A stretch of 64,000 nt of DNA from Bradyrhizobium sp. CCGE-LA001. GTDB taxonomy: Bacteria > Pseudomonadota > Alphaproteobacteria > Rhizobiales > Xanthobacteraceae. Each line of letters opens with the position of its first letter. The first letter of the stretch is position 1. Of this stretch, positions 42,203 to 51,254 are shown piece by piece. Made by a program: the position numbers and the translations under genes. Where the stretch lies: contig NZ_CP013949.1 in assembly GCF_000296215.2 (NCBI RefSeq), forward strand, positions 2,163,501-2,227,500, in the 5' to 3' direction. The notes beneath the pieces were generated by a model that worked only from the letters and a program-made list of their open reading frames with translations, was not told the DNA's origin and searched no databases.

Positions 42203-43969
42203 ATGGGTCGGCCGGACGGCTTGGCATCACCGCGCCGGACCAGTTGCGTGTCGTCGATGGCGTCCGCGCCGAATCCAGGTCCTTCTGCCACGACCGCCGT
42301 GCTGGCGAGCGTCGCCGCGCTCGGCATCTGGCGGCTGCTCGCAGTGGCTGCGCCGCATTTCGCTGCGCTGGCGTTGATGTACGAGACTGAGACCGATTTC
42401 GGCTCGCGCCTCTCCTTCGCGCTGGCCTGGGGGATCCTTAATTTCTTCTGGATCACGCTGCTGCGGCGGCCGGCACTGTCGGGCGCACTGTCGCTGACCA
42501 TGGTCGTGGTGCTGGTGCTGCTGTCGCGGCTCAAGCACGACATCGTTCAGATGACGGTCAACTTCATCGACCTGATGATGATCGACCGCGACAGCGTCGC
42601 ATTCCTGTTCACGATCTTCCCGAATCTGCGCTGGTCGGTGATCCTGGCCGGCCTCTTCACGCTGCCGCTGATGTATGCGCTGTGGTGGCTCGACCCTTTT
42701 CGCATCCGCCGCCTGCCGGCGCTGGCCTGCAAGCTCGCCTGCCTGGCCGCGCTGGTCGGCTATTCGCTCTCCCATCCGGAAGAAGCCTGGCGCGGCTATT
42801 ACGACGACGGCTATCTCTCGAAGTTCTTCCGCTCCGGCGTCAGTTCGGTTTCCGACTTCGTGCAATACGGCTTCATGGAATCGGCCGCCTCCACCAACGA
42901 GCACCTCAACATGCCGCTGGTCGATGCCTGTCATCCCGCGGGCCGCCGGCCCAACATCATCATGATCCATGATGAATCGAGCTTCGACATCCGCGCTGCG
43001 GATGGCATCAAAGTGCCGCCGCGTTATGGCGACCACTTCAAGTCCTGGGACGGCAGGCAGCGCACCTTCCTCGCCGAGAGCAATGGCGGCCCGAGCTGGT
43101 TCACCGAATACAACGTGCTGGCCGGGCTCTCCTCCCGCTCGTTCGGCCGCTTCGCCTATTTCGTGACGCGCATCGCCTCGAACCGCGTCGAGCGCGGCCT
43201 GCCGCTGGCGCTGCGCCGCTGCGGCTACGACACGATGTCGCTCTATCCCGCCTATGGCGGCTTCATGGGCGCGCGCAGCTTCCAGATGACGACCGGCATC
43301 GAACGCTTCCTCGATTCCAAGGATCTCGGCGCCAAGGACGTGGAGCCCGACTCCTTCTTCTACGACAAGGCGCTCCAGCTGATGGGCCAGCAGCCGCCGA
43401 ACAAGCCGCTGTTCACCTTCATCTATCTCGGCGCCAATCATTTCCCCTGGGAGACGCGCTTCCGTTCCGACCTGCTGCCGAATTGGCGCGCGCCGGGCAA
43501 CACGCCGTCCATCGACGAATATCTGCGCCGTCAGGCCATCAGCGCCGAGCAGTACAAGGCATTCGTCGCCGGCCTGAAGAAGAATTTCCCCGGCGAGCCT
43601 TTCCTGATCGTGCGCTACGGCGACCACCAGCCGGAGTTCGCGCCTGCTATCCTCGAGCCCGGACTCGACGAAGGTGCTCTCGGCAAGAAGCTCGACGCTT
43701 ACGATCCGCGTCTCTACGCGACGTATTACGCGATCGACGCCGTCAATTTCGAGCCGGTGAAGACTGAAGCCGTCATGGACACCGTCGACGGCCCCTATCT
43801 GCCGCTGGTGATCCAGGAAGCCGCCGGCATTCCGCTCGATCCATCCTTCGCCGAGCAGAAGGAGATCATGCTCCGCTGCAAGGGCATCTTCTATGGCTGC
43901 AAGGACGGCGCCGAGGCGCGGCGGCTGAACCGGTTATTGATCGATTCGGGGATGATCCGGGGACTTTAG
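42203..43969 (+). CDS. sulfatase/LTA-synthase-like membrane enzyme
   Basis: 588 residues from ATG 42203. Four or five N-terminal membrane helices (to about residue 180) precede a periplasmic alkaline-phosphatase-superfamily domain: NIIMIHDESSFDI (metal ligand and likely nucleophile), PSWFTEYNVLAGLSSRSF, FTFIYLGANHFPWE and RYGDHQPEF. This is the pattern of LtaS and OpgB-type enzymes that move phospho-head groups onto glycans or lipids. The start is uncertain: ATG 42155 and ATG 42257 are alternatives and no strong ribosome site is seen. The most likely role is decoration of an envelope or periplasmic glycan; the target is unknown. Confidence 0.83.
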   Translation: MGRPDGLASPRRTSCVSSMASAPNPGPSATTAVLASVAALGIWRLLAVAAPHFAALALMYETETDFGSRLSFALAWGILNFFWITLLRRPALSGALSLTMVVVLVLLSRLKHDIVQMTVNFIDLMMIDRDSVAFLFTIFPNLRWSVILAGLFTLPLMYALWWLDPFRIRRLPALACKLACLAALVGYSLSHPEEAWRGYYDDGYLSKFFRSGVSSVSDFVQYGFMESAASTNEHLNMPLVDACHPAGRRPNIIMIHDESSFDIRAADGIKVPPRYGDHFKSWDGRQRTFLAESNGGPSWFTEYNVLAGLSSRSFGRFAYFVTRIASNRVERGLPLALRRCGYDTMSLYPAYGGFMGARSFQMTTGIERFLDSKDLGAKDVEPDSFFYDKALQLMGQQPPNKPLFTFIYLGANHFPWETRFRSDLLPNWRAPGNTPSIDEYLRRQAISAEQYKAFVAGLKKNFPGEPFLIVRYGDHQPEFAPAILEPGLDEGALGKKLDAYDPRLYATYYAIDAVNFEPVKTEAVMDTVDGPYLPLVIQEAAGIPLDPSFAEQKEIMLRCKGIFYGCKDGAEARRLNRLLIDSGMIRGL

Positions 43970-44125
43970 CGAGTCTACTGCCTTGCGCAGCACGAAGAGG
44001 TATGGCTGTGCGCCGGGGTGGTGCCAGGCGCGGAGGCTTGCCGACCAGAAAACCCCGCATCGTCAGCTATCAGCCGCATCCGCTCGCTTTCCAAGCCTGA
44101 ACTGGTGTAGTCGAGCGCGCGTCGA

Positions 44126-45109
44126 TCACTCCGATGGCTTGACACCGAGTTCGCGCAAGATGCGCAGCATCACATCACTGTCGCGCTTGAAGATGCGATG
44201 GGTCGTCTCGAAATCGGTGGGAGAAGACAGCAGAAAGTTGCTCAGCATTTGCTGGACCTTCGGGTCTGATCCGGCCTGGATCAACATCGGCGAGAGTTGC
44301 TCCACGATCTCCTTTGGCGTGCCGATCGGCACGGCGAAGGTCGTGAACGCGCGTAGCTCATAGAAGTCACCGATGGCACCTTGCTCCGTCATGGTCAGCG
44401 TGTCGGGATAGGGCGGTAGCCTGCTGCCAACAACTCCGATCAGGTTTCCCGTTCCCGCCTGGATGACGGGCGCTGCTGCGGCATAACTTCCTGCGGCGCC
44501 ATCCAGCGTCTGTCCGGCAAGGTCATTCCACATCGGCGCCTCACCGCGGTACTGGATGACTTGAAACCGAATGCCGTATTGCTTCGCGATCGTTTCAATG
44601 AGGACGTGCGGCGTGGAGCCTACGCCGTAGGATCCCCAGTTCAGGCTGCCGACCTTGTTAGCATATTCGATGAATTCACGAAGATTGGTCGCTCCCGTCT
44701 TCTTGGCCGCGACCACCGGACCGCCGGCGCCGCTGACCATCGTCAGATAGATGAAGTCCCGTTCGGGATCATAAGGAAGATCTTTCACCGTGATACGGTT
44801 CTGGATGAGTGACGAAGAGATCGTGCAGAGGATGGTGGTGCCATCGGGCTCGGCGCGTTTTGCTTCAGTCACGCCGATGACGCCGCCCGCGCCGGCCCTG
44901 TTTTCGACGATGACCGGCTTTCCCACCTGCCGCGCCAGGTAGTCACCGAAAGCTCGCGCGATGCCGTCCGTCTGGCCGCCAGGTGGATATGGTACGACTA
45001 TACGAAGTGATCGGTTCGGCCACGCGGATTGCGCTTGCGTCTTCCCGAAAGGGGCGAACAACACTGCCGCCGATCCAGCTACGAATGATCGCCGTGCCAG
45101 CTTTTTCAT
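44126..45109 (-). CDS. orphan Bug-family periplasmic receptor
   Basis: 327 residues. The start MKKLARRSFVAGSAAVLFAP contains a twin-arginine-like signal; the mature part has the Bug family sequence WPNRSLRIVVPYPPGGQTDGIAR and ENRAGAGGVIGVTEAKRA. It binds a small organic acid in the periplasm. No tctA/tctB genes adjoin it, so it is an orphan that may feed TctAB elsewhere (one set lies at 23-26 kb). Its 5' end overlaps a possible small gene on the other strand. Confidence 0.92.
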   Translation of the reverse strand: MKKLARRSFVAGSAAVLFAPFGKTQAQSAWPNRSLRIVVPYPPGGQTDGIARAFGDYLARQVGKPVIVENRAGAGGVIGVTEAKRAEPDGTTILCTISSSLIQNRITVKDLPYDPERDFIYLTMVSGAGGPVVAAKKTGATNLREFIEYANKVGSLNWGSYGVGSTPHVLIETIAKQYGIRFQVIQYRGEAPMWNDLAGQTLDGAAGSYAAAAPVIQAGTGNLIGVVGSRLPPYPDTLTMTEQGAIGDFYELRAFTTFAVPIGTPKEIVEQLSPMLIQAGSDPKVQQMLSNFLLSSPTDFETTHRIFKRDSDVMLRILRELGVKPSE

Positions 45110-45339
45110 TTTTCCTGCCCTTAGCGTTTTTGATTTTTTCTTTGTTCGGCCGCGAGGGGGAGCGCAAGCTCACCGCCCAGCTTTGTGAAAACTATCACGG
45201 TGAGCTCATTCAAGCGACGTTCGCTGAGGTGACATTTCGGCACACGGACCGCATCGGCCGAGCGGTCGTCGAGTGTAGTTATGTTGATCGGCACCCTCGC
45301 TGGGAAGGCTGGTACTGGTGCTTCCGGCTGCAACTCTGA
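45085..45339 (+). CDS. possible small membrane-anchored protein
   Basis: 84 residues: an N-terminal hydrophobic segment (FSFFLPLAFLIFSLFG) then a polar region ending HPRWEGWYWCFRLQL. Codon use is only moderately like the neighbours and no ribosome site is clear. It overlaps the first 25 bases of the Bug receptor gene on the opposite strand. I list it as a candidate rather than a certain gene. Confidence 0.38.
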   Translation: MIAVPAFSFFLPLAFLIFSLFGREGERKLTAQLCENYHGELIQATFAEVTFRHTDRIGRAVVECSYVDRHPRWEGWYWCFRLQL

Positions 45340-45358
45340 AAACCGGAATTATCGCACC

Positions 45359-46918
45359 CTACCGCCCGCCGACCTCGTCCCACAACCACCTCGCCACCGC
45401 ATCCGGTGAGGAGTTCGCATCATTGCCGCTGGCGCGCAAATTTGCTTCGCGCATGGTGGCGATGTCGATCTTGCCGAGCAGCGGCTTGAGCGTCGTCTCG
45501 AGCCGCTCGTCGCTGGCGCGCTTGGGCGCCAGCAACAGAATCGCGTCATAGGGCGGGATCGCGTGCCTGGGATCGTCGAGCGTGACGAGGTCGTACTTTG
45601 CGATCAGGCCGTCGCTGGTGTAGCCGGCGATGACGTCGACCTCACCGCTGGCGACCGCCGCATACATGAAATCCGGCTGCATCTGGCGCTGCGCGCGGAA
45701 TTGAAGACCATAGGCTTTTTGCAGCGCCGCCCATTCGGGGCGCGAGAAGAACTCATAGTCGCCGGCGATCGACATCGTCGATGTGTGCGCGGCGAGATCG
45801 GCGATGGTACGGATGCCAAGCGCCTCGGCGCGCTTGCGCGGCATCGCCAGCGCATAGGCGTTCTCGAAGCCGAGCTCGCCGAGCAGGGTGATGTTCTCCT
45901 TTGCGAGCGCGGTCTTCAGCTCCGCGAGCAACTCCGCGCGCGGCTTGATATCAGTCCGGTGAAGCTGATTGGCCCAAAGCGTGCCGGAATAATCGACATA
46001 GAGATCGATGTCGCCGGCCTTCAGCGCCTCGAAGATGACGCTGGAGCCGAGGCCCGATCTTGCGCTCGCGGAAAGACCTGCGGCCTGGAGACGATCCCGC
46101 AGCAGGGCCGACAGCACATATTGCTCGGCGAAGGTCTTGGCGCCGACGATATAGCCCTGCGACGAGCGCCCCATCGTCGGCACCAGCGCCGCCGTGACGA
46201 GCGCCGCGATACCGACGCCGCCGAGCGCTGCGCGCAGACGACTGCGATAGCGCAGGCCGTTCTCGATCAGGCCAAGCAGCTGGTCGACGGCGAGCGCGAG
46301 CAGGGCCGAGGCGAGACAGCCGAACAGCACGAACACCCAGTTCTGGGTCTGGAGCCCGGCGAAGATGTAATTGCCGAGGCTGGTCTGCCCGATCGGCGTC
46401 GACAGCGTCGCCGTGCCGATTACCCACACGGCGGCGGTGCGGATGCCCGCCATCATCACCGGCAGCGCCAGCGGCAGCTCGACCATGACCAGCGACTGCC
46501 GCGCGGTCATGCCAACGCCTTTGGCGGCTTCGGTCAGCGCCGGATCGATCCCGTTGAGCCCGGTGATGCCGTTGCGCAGCACCGGCAGCATCGAATAGAG
46601 CGCCAGCGCCAGCACGGCCGGCAGGAAGCCGAAGGCGGAGAAGGAAAAACCGAACCAGGCGAGCGTTAACGAAGCGGCCAGCAGCAGCAGCGGATAGAAC
46701 AGCGCAAGCAGCGCAAGTCCGGGCACCGTCTGCACAATGCTGGCAAGCGCAAGCAGGATGTTGCGCGGCGTCGGGCGGTTGCGCGTGAGGATGGCCAGCG
46801 GAAGGCTGACGACCAGACCAAGCGCCAGCGCGGCAAGGCTCACCCGGACGTGATTGCCGAGATAATCGGGCAGATGCGACAGCGCCTCGCCCCAGCGCGG
46901 GTCGGACAAGATGCTCAT
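45359..46918 (-). CDS. fused ABC permease and substrate-binding protein (OpuC type)
   Basis: 519 residues. The first 220 are an OpuC-like membrane domain with six helices and the ABC-contact loop PALTEAAKGVGMTARQSLVMVELP; residues about 245-519 are an OpuAC-type binding domain (YIVGAKTFAEQYVLSALL, VIFEALKAGDIDLYVDYSGTLW, VDVIAGYTSDGLIAKYDLVTL). Fused permease-receptor proteins of this order import glycine betaine, choline or related osmolytes. Its ATG overlaps the stop of the ATPase gene by four bases. Confidence 0.93.
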   Translation of the reverse strand: MSILSDPRWGEALSHLPDYLGNHVRVSLAALALGLVVSLPLAILTRNRPTPRNILLALASIVQTVPGLALLALFYPLLLLAASLTLAWFGFSFSAFGFLPAVLALALYSMLPVLRNGITGLNGIDPALTEAAKGVGMTARQSLVMVELPLALPVMMAGIRTAAVWVIGTATLSTPIGQTSLGNYIFAGLQTQNWVFVLFGCLASALLALAVDQLLGLIENGLRYRSRLRAALGGVGIAALVTAALVPTMGRSSQGYIVGAKTFAEQYVLSALLRDRLQAAGLSASARSGLGSSVIFEALKAGDIDLYVDYSGTLWANQLHRTDIKPRAELLAELKTALAKENITLLGELGFENAYALAMPRKRAEALGIRTIADLAAHTSTMSIAGDYEFFSRPEWAALQKAYGLQFRAQRQMQPDFMYAAVASGEVDVIAGYTSDGLIAKYDLVTLDDPRHAIPPYDAILLLAPKRASDERLETTLKPLLGKIDIATMREANLRASGNDANSSPDAVARWLWDEVGGR

Positions 46919-47697
46919 GCCGCACCGCTCGCCGGCAGCAGCGCGTTCAGCCGTTCGACCTGGCGTCGGGGCGTGCGTAACAGCTCCAGCACATAAGGCT
47001 CGCCGCTCGTCGAGAGCTCCGCGGGCGTGCCCTGCGCCAGCAGCTTGCCGCCGCGCATCACGGCGATGCGGTCGGCGAGCAGGATCGCCTCCGTCATGTC
47101 ATGCGTGATTATGACGGTGGTCAGGCCGAGCTTGCGATGCAGCGACCGATAGTCCTCGCCGAGCGCATCGCGGGTGAGGGGATCGAGCGCGCCGAACGGC
47201 TCGTCCATCAGCACGATCCGGGGCTTTGCCGCGAGCGCCCGGGCCACGCCGACACGCTGGCGCTGGCCGCCGGACAGCGCGTCCGGCAGCCGGTCGCGGT
47301 GCGCGGCACGGTCGAGCTGCACGAGCTCGAGCAGTTCGTCGACGCGGGCGGCGATGTCCGCTGCCGGCGCGCCCAGAAGTTTCGGCGTGATCCCGATGTT
47401 CTCGGCAACGCTCAAATGCGGAAACAGCCCGCCGGCCTGGAACACGTAGCCGATGCGCCGCCGCAGCGCGACCGGATCGACGTTTCGGACGTTCTCAGCC
47501 TCCACCATGATCGTGCCGCCGTCAGCCTCGATCAGCCGGTTGGCGAGCCGCAGCAGCGTCGTCTTGCCCGAGCCCGACCCACCGACGACGGCCACGAACT
47601 CGCCCTCGGCGATGTCGAGCGAGATCTCATCGACAGCCTTGAGCCGGCCGAAGCTCTTGGTGACGTGCTGGTAGCTGATCGCCAGCTTGGAGGGCAT
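46915..47697 (-). CDS. ABC transporter ATPase (OpuC-like osmolyte importer)
   Basis: 260 residues from ATG 47697. Walker A GGSGSGKTTL, Q-loop FQAGGLFPHLSVAENI, signature LSGGQRQRVGVARALA, Walker B IVLMDEPFGALDP and the switch His in ITHDM are intact. Unlike many OpuA-type ATPases it has no C-terminal CBS domains. With the following fused permease-receptor it forms a two-gene importer. The frame is open a little upstream of the chosen start, which matches the usual start of the family. Confidence 0.94.
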   Translation of the reverse strand: MPSKLAISYQHVTKSFGRLKAVDEISLDIAEGEFVAVVGGSGSGKTTLLRLANRLIEADGGTIMVEAENVRNVDPVALRRRIGYVFQAGGLFPHLSVAENIGITPKLLGAPAADIAARVDELLELVQLDRAAHRDRLPDALSGGQRQRVGVARALAAKPRIVLMDEPFGALDPLTRDALGEDYRSLHRKLGLTTVIITHDMTEAILLADRIAVMRGGKLLAQGTPAELSTSGEPYVLELLRTPRRQVERLNALLPASGAA

Positions 47698-47830
47698 CGA
47701 TTGCAGACTCGTTGTTTCCCTTCCCCTGGAGGGTAAGGGCGCGGCAAGCCCCATGCGTAGCACGCTTAGCCGGTTGATTGAACTTGGCGGCGCAAGCGGC
47801 TAAGGCATCGGGCAAATTCGGAGGGAATAC

Positions 47831-48646
47831 ATGACGCCTACGGCAGTGGCGCTGGAAGATGCCAAGGTTGCGTTCCGCCTCGGGGACGGCCGGGTCTATA
47901 CGGCGGTCGAGAAAGCGCATCTTACGGTGGCGCAAGGCGAGTTCGTCGCCATCGTGGGGCCCACGGGGTGCGGGAAATCGACGCTGCTCAACGTTGCCGC
48001 GGGCCTGCTCAAGCCCGCTGCCGGCCGTGTCACGATCTTCGACCGGCCGCTCGCGGGGCTGAACCGCGATGCCGGATACCTGTTCCAGGCCGACGCGTTG
48101 TTCCCGTGGAAGACCGCGCTCGACAACGTCGCGATCGGGCTCGAGATCAAGGGGACGCCGCGCACTGAAGCGCTGCCGCGGGCGCAGAAATGGCTGACCT
48201 CCGTCGGCCTCGGCGCCTTCGCGAACCGCTATCCGCACATGCTCTCCGGCGGCCAGCGCAAGCGCGTGGCGCTGGCGCAGGTCCTGATCCGCGATCCGAA
48301 GATCCTGCTGATGGACGAGCCGTTCGGGCCGCTCGATGCGCAGACGCGCCAGGTTATGGGCAATCTGCTGCTCGAGCTCTGGAATGCCGACCGCAAGGCC
48401 GTGCTGTTCGTCACCCACGACCTCGAAGAGGCGATCGCGCTCGCCGACCGCGTCGTGATCATGTCGGCGGGGCCGTCCTCGCGCATCATCGGCGACTGGC
48501 GCGTCAGCCTGCCGCGCCCGCGCGACATTTTCGAGGTGCGGCTCGACAAGGAATTCCACGCACTGCATCGCGAGATCTGGAGCGTGCTCAAGGACGAGGT
48601 GATGAGGGGCTACGCCCAATCCACGAACGCGGCGGAGGCGGTCTGA
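47831..48646 (+). CDS. ABC transporter ATPase (NitT/TauT type)
   Basis: 271 residues. Walker A GPTGCGKSTL, Q-loop FQADALFPWKTALDNVAIGL, signature LSGGQRKRVALAQVL and Walker B ILLMDEPFGPLDAQTR are present; QADALFPW is characteristic of the nitrate/sulfonate/taurine group. It drives uptake through the permease whose ATG shares one base with its stop. It starts 134 bases from the OpuC ATPase, in divergent orientation. Confidence 0.94.
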   Translation: MTPTAVALEDAKVAFRLGDGRVYTAVEKAHLTVAQGEFVAIVGPTGCGKSTLLNVAAGLLKPAAGRVTIFDRPLAGLNRDAGYLFQADALFPWKTALDNVAIGLEIKGTPRTEALPRAQKWLTSVGLGAFANRYPHMLSGGQRKRVALAQVLIRDPKILLMDEPFGPLDAQTRQVMGNLLLELWNADRKAVLFVTHDLEEAIALADRVVIMSAGPSSRIIGDWRVSLPRPRDIFEVRLDKEFHALHREIWSVLKDEVMRGYAQSTNAAEAV

Positions 48647-49434
48647 TGTCGCGTCCGACGCTGCTTGCGCTGCAGATCCTGGTCGCGGTCATCTTCATCG
48701 TGCTGTGGCAGGTGCTGACGACCGTTGCCGTGTTCGGCAAGATCCTGCTGCCGCCGTTCTTCTTCTCGAACCCGCTCGACGTGTTCAGCCAGATCGTGAA
48801 GTGGTTTTCGTCGGGCGTGATCTGGAAGCATCTCGGCATCACGCTGGCGGAATCGATCCTCGCTTTCGTGATCGGATCGCTCGGCGGCGTGCTGGTCGGC
48901 TTCTGGTTCGCGCGCCAGCCGCTGGTCGCAGCCGTGTTCGATCCCTATGTGAAGATGGTCAACGCGCTGCCGCGCGTCGTGCTGGCGCCGATCTTCGCGC
49001 TGTGGCTCGGGCTCGGCATCTGGTCCAAGGTCGCGCTCGGCGTGACGCTGGTGTTCTTCATCGTCTTCTTCAACGTCTATCAGGGCGTGAAGGAGGTCAG
49101 CCGCACCGTGCTCGACAACGGCCGCATGCTCGGCATGAGCGAGCGGCAATTGATGCAGCACGTCTATTGGCCCTCGGCGCTGTCCTGGATGTTTTCCTCG
49201 CTGCACACCTCGGTGGGCTTCGCCGTGGTCGGCGCTGTCGTCGGCGAATATCTGGGATCGGCGGCCGGGCTCGGCTATCTCATCCAGCAGGCCGAGGGCA
49301 TCTTCGACGTCGCCGGCGTGTTCGCCGGCATGTTCGTGCTGTCAGCCTTCGTCATTCTGATCGACTTTGGGGTGACGCTGGTGGAGCGCAGGTTGCTGGT
49401 GTGGCGGCCGACCGCGTCGGACGGGCGTGGCTAG
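48646..49434 (+). CDS. ABC transporter permease (NitT/TauT type)
   Basis: 262 residues with six membrane helices and the inner-membrane coupling loop NGRMLGMSERQLMQHVYWPSA. The TGATG overlap with the ATPase gene sets the start. The periplasmic receptor of the system is probably the protein encoded from 50200, across a repeat and the opposite-strand cupin gene. Substrate is unknown; the group includes importers of nitrate, sulfonates, taurine and thiamine precursors. Confidence 0.93.
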   Translation: MSRPTLLALQILVAVIFIVLWQVLTTVAVFGKILLPPFFFSNPLDVFSQIVKWFSSGVIWKHLGITLAESILAFVIGSLGGVLVGFWFARQPLVAAVFDPYVKMVNALPRVVLAPIFALWLGLGIWSKVALGVTLVFFIVFFNVYQGVKEVSRTVLDNGRMLGMSERQLMQHVYWPSALSWMFSSLHTSVGFAVVGAVVGEYLGSAAGLGYLIQQAEGIFDVAGVFAGMFVLSAFVILIDFGVTLVERRLLVWRPTASDGRG

Positions 49435-49480
49435 GTCGTCATGAGAGTGATTTGATTACAAGCCTCATGGAAGGTTTGCT

Positions 49481-49598
49481 CCCTCCCCCGCTTGCGGGGG
49501 AGGGCTGGGGAGAGGGTGTCTCCGCGATGGGACAATCCCCAAGAGGATAGAACCCTCACCCTGCGCTTCGCGCCGACCTCTCCCGCAAGCGGGAGAGG
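49481..49598. repeat. dispersed element with two GC-rich hairpins
   Basis: A perfect 10-base hairpin CCCTCCCCCG-CTTG-CGGGGGAGGG (49481-49504) and a second, CCTCTCCCGC-AA-GCGGGAGAGG (49577-49598), bracket about 70 bases containing ACCCTCACCC. Paired hairpins of this type are frequent between rhizobial genes. It fills the gap between the converging permease and cupin genes. Confidence 0.85.
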
Positions 49599-49611
49599 TG
49601 AAAGCAAGAGC

Positions 49612-50061
49612 TCAATCCAACAGCTTGGTGTCGTCGGGCGCCTGCGGCGGGGTCTTGATCGCGATCGCCTTGACCTGGCCGCTGATCGGCTTGGTGCCGC
49701 CGTGCGGCGTGCCCTTCGGGATGATCACGAGGTCGCCGGGCTTCACCGTGACCTCCTTGTCGCCGAGCCAGATCGTGCCGGTGCCGTCCAGGATGTACTG
49801 GATCTCGTTGGTGTTGGGATGCATGTGCTTGGGCACGTTGCCGACCTGGATCGAGATGGTGGCACCATCGGCGCTCGCGAACATCTTGGAACGATAGCCC
49901 ACGGCGTTGGCGGGCCCGAGCGCATCGCCCTGCATCTCGCCGGTGTGGATGATCTGCGCGGTGATGTTCTCGGCGGCGAGCGCCGGCCGCAGCAGCTGGG
50001 TCGCGCCGGATCCGGCGGCAAAGGCGGCGGCGATCGACAGCCCGATTGTAAGGCGATTCAT
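49612..50061 (-). CDS. periplasmic cupin-domain protein
   Basis: 149 residues: an N-terminal signal or anchor (IGLSIAAAFAAGSGATQLLRPALA) and one cupin barrel with the two metal-binding motifs (PKHMHPNTNEIQYILDGTG and GDLVIIPKGTPHGG). Single-domain cupins include dioxygenases, isomerases and ligand-binding proteins; which one cannot be told. It lies between the permease and the receptor genes of the NitT-like system but on the opposite strand, so any functional link is uncertain. Confidence 0.88.
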   Translation of the reverse strand: MNRLTIGLSIAAAFAAGSGATQLLRPALAAENITAQIIHTGEMQGDALGPANAVGYRSKMFASADGATISIQVGNVPKHMHPNTNEIQYILDGTGTIWLGDKEVTVKPGDLVIIPKGTPHGGTKPISGQVKAIAIKTPPQAPDDTKLLD

Positions 50062-50199
50062 GGATGATCCTCCCCATCTGGAATTGTTCTTGTCCGGCTA
50101 TGCTATTGCGCCGGAATGCCGATGACCAGCCCAGTTCGGCAGCGCTTCTCAAGCCAGCCCCGCTGCTCTATGGTGCCGCCGGCCGAACGGAGGAAACCA

Positions 50200-51225
50200 A
50201 TGAAGAACACGATTGCCAGGCTCGCCGGCGCGCTGCTCGCGCTGACGCTCACCACCTCGCTTGCCGCGGCGCAAAGCAAGGTCACGGTCGCGATCGGCGG
50301 CGGTGCCTGCCTGTGCTACCTGCCGACGGTGCTGGCCAAGCAGCTCGGCGAATACGAGAAGGCCGGCCTCAACGTCGAACTCGTGGACCTCAAGGGCGGC
50401 TCCGATGCGCTGAAGGCCGTGCTCGGCGGCAGCGCCGACGTCGTCTCCGGCTATTTCGACCATTGCGTCAATCTCGCCGCCAAGAAGCAGGAGCTGCAGT
50501 CATTCGTGGTCTATGACCGCTATCCCGGCCTCGTGCTGGTGGTCGCGCCATCGCGCACCAACGACATCAAGTCGGTCAAGGATCTCGCCGGCAAGAAGGT
50601 CGGCGTCAGTGCGCCGGGGTCCTCCACCGATTTCTTCCTCAAATACATGCTCAAGAAGAACGGCCTGGATCCTACCAGCGTCGCCGTGATCGGCGTCGGC
50701 CTCGGCGCCACCGCGGTCGCTGCCATGGAGCAAGGCCAGATCGACGCGGCCGTGATGCTCGATCCCTCCGTCACCGTGCTCCAGGGCAGCCACAAGGATC
50801 TGCGCATCCTTTCCGACACCCGCACCCAGAAGGACACGCTCGAGACGTTCGGCGGCGAATATCCGGGCGGCGCGCTGTACACGACGACGGCCTGGATCAA
50901 CAGCCACGAGAAGGAGACGCAGGCGCTCACCAATGCGATCCTGGCAACGCTCGCCTGGATCCATTCGCACACGCCGGAGGAGATCATGGCGAAGATGCCG
51001 GAGCAGATGGTCGGCAAGAACAAGGAGCTTTATCTCGCCGCTCTGAAGAACACGATCCCGATGTTCTCCGAAAACGGCAAGATGGATCCGAAGGGTGCGG
51101 AGGCCGTGCTTACGGTGTTCAGCGTCGGCTCGCCGGAGGTGGCGAATGCCAAGATCGACCTCAGCAAGACCTTCACCAACAAATTCGTCGATCAGGCCAA
51201 GAAGACGACCGGGAATGCCAAATAG
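50200..51225 (+). CDS. ABC transporter substrate-binding protein (NitT/TauT type)
   Basis: 341 residues. A signal peptide (LAGALLALTLTTSLAAAQ) is followed by a type-2 periplasmic binding fold: VTVAIGGGACLCYLPTVLAKQLGEYEKAGL, LKGGSDALKAVLGGSADVV and VGVSAPGSSTDFFLKYML. GGAGGAAACC precedes ATG 50200; the frame upstream is less protein-like. It is the likely receptor of the ATPase and permease encoded at 47831-49434. The ligand is unknown. Confidence 0.92.
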   Translation: MKNTIARLAGALLALTLTTSLAAAQSKVTVAIGGGACLCYLPTVLAKQLGEYEKAGLNVELVDLKGGSDALKAVLGGSADVVSGYFDHCVNLAAKKQELQSFVVYDRYPGLVLVVAPSRTNDIKSVKDLAGKKVGVSAPGSSTDFFLKYMLKKNGLDPTSVAVIGVGLGATAVAAMEQGQIDAAVMLDPSVTVLQGSHKDLRILSDTRTQKDTLETFGGEYPGGALYTTTAWINSHEKETQALTNAILATLAWIHSHTPEEIMAKMPEQMVGKNKELYLAALKNTIPMFSENGKMDPKGAEAVLTVFSVGSPEVANAKIDLSKTFTNKFVDQAKKTTGNAK

Positions 51226-51254
51226 CTGACGCGAAGGCGAGATAGTCGGGCGTC

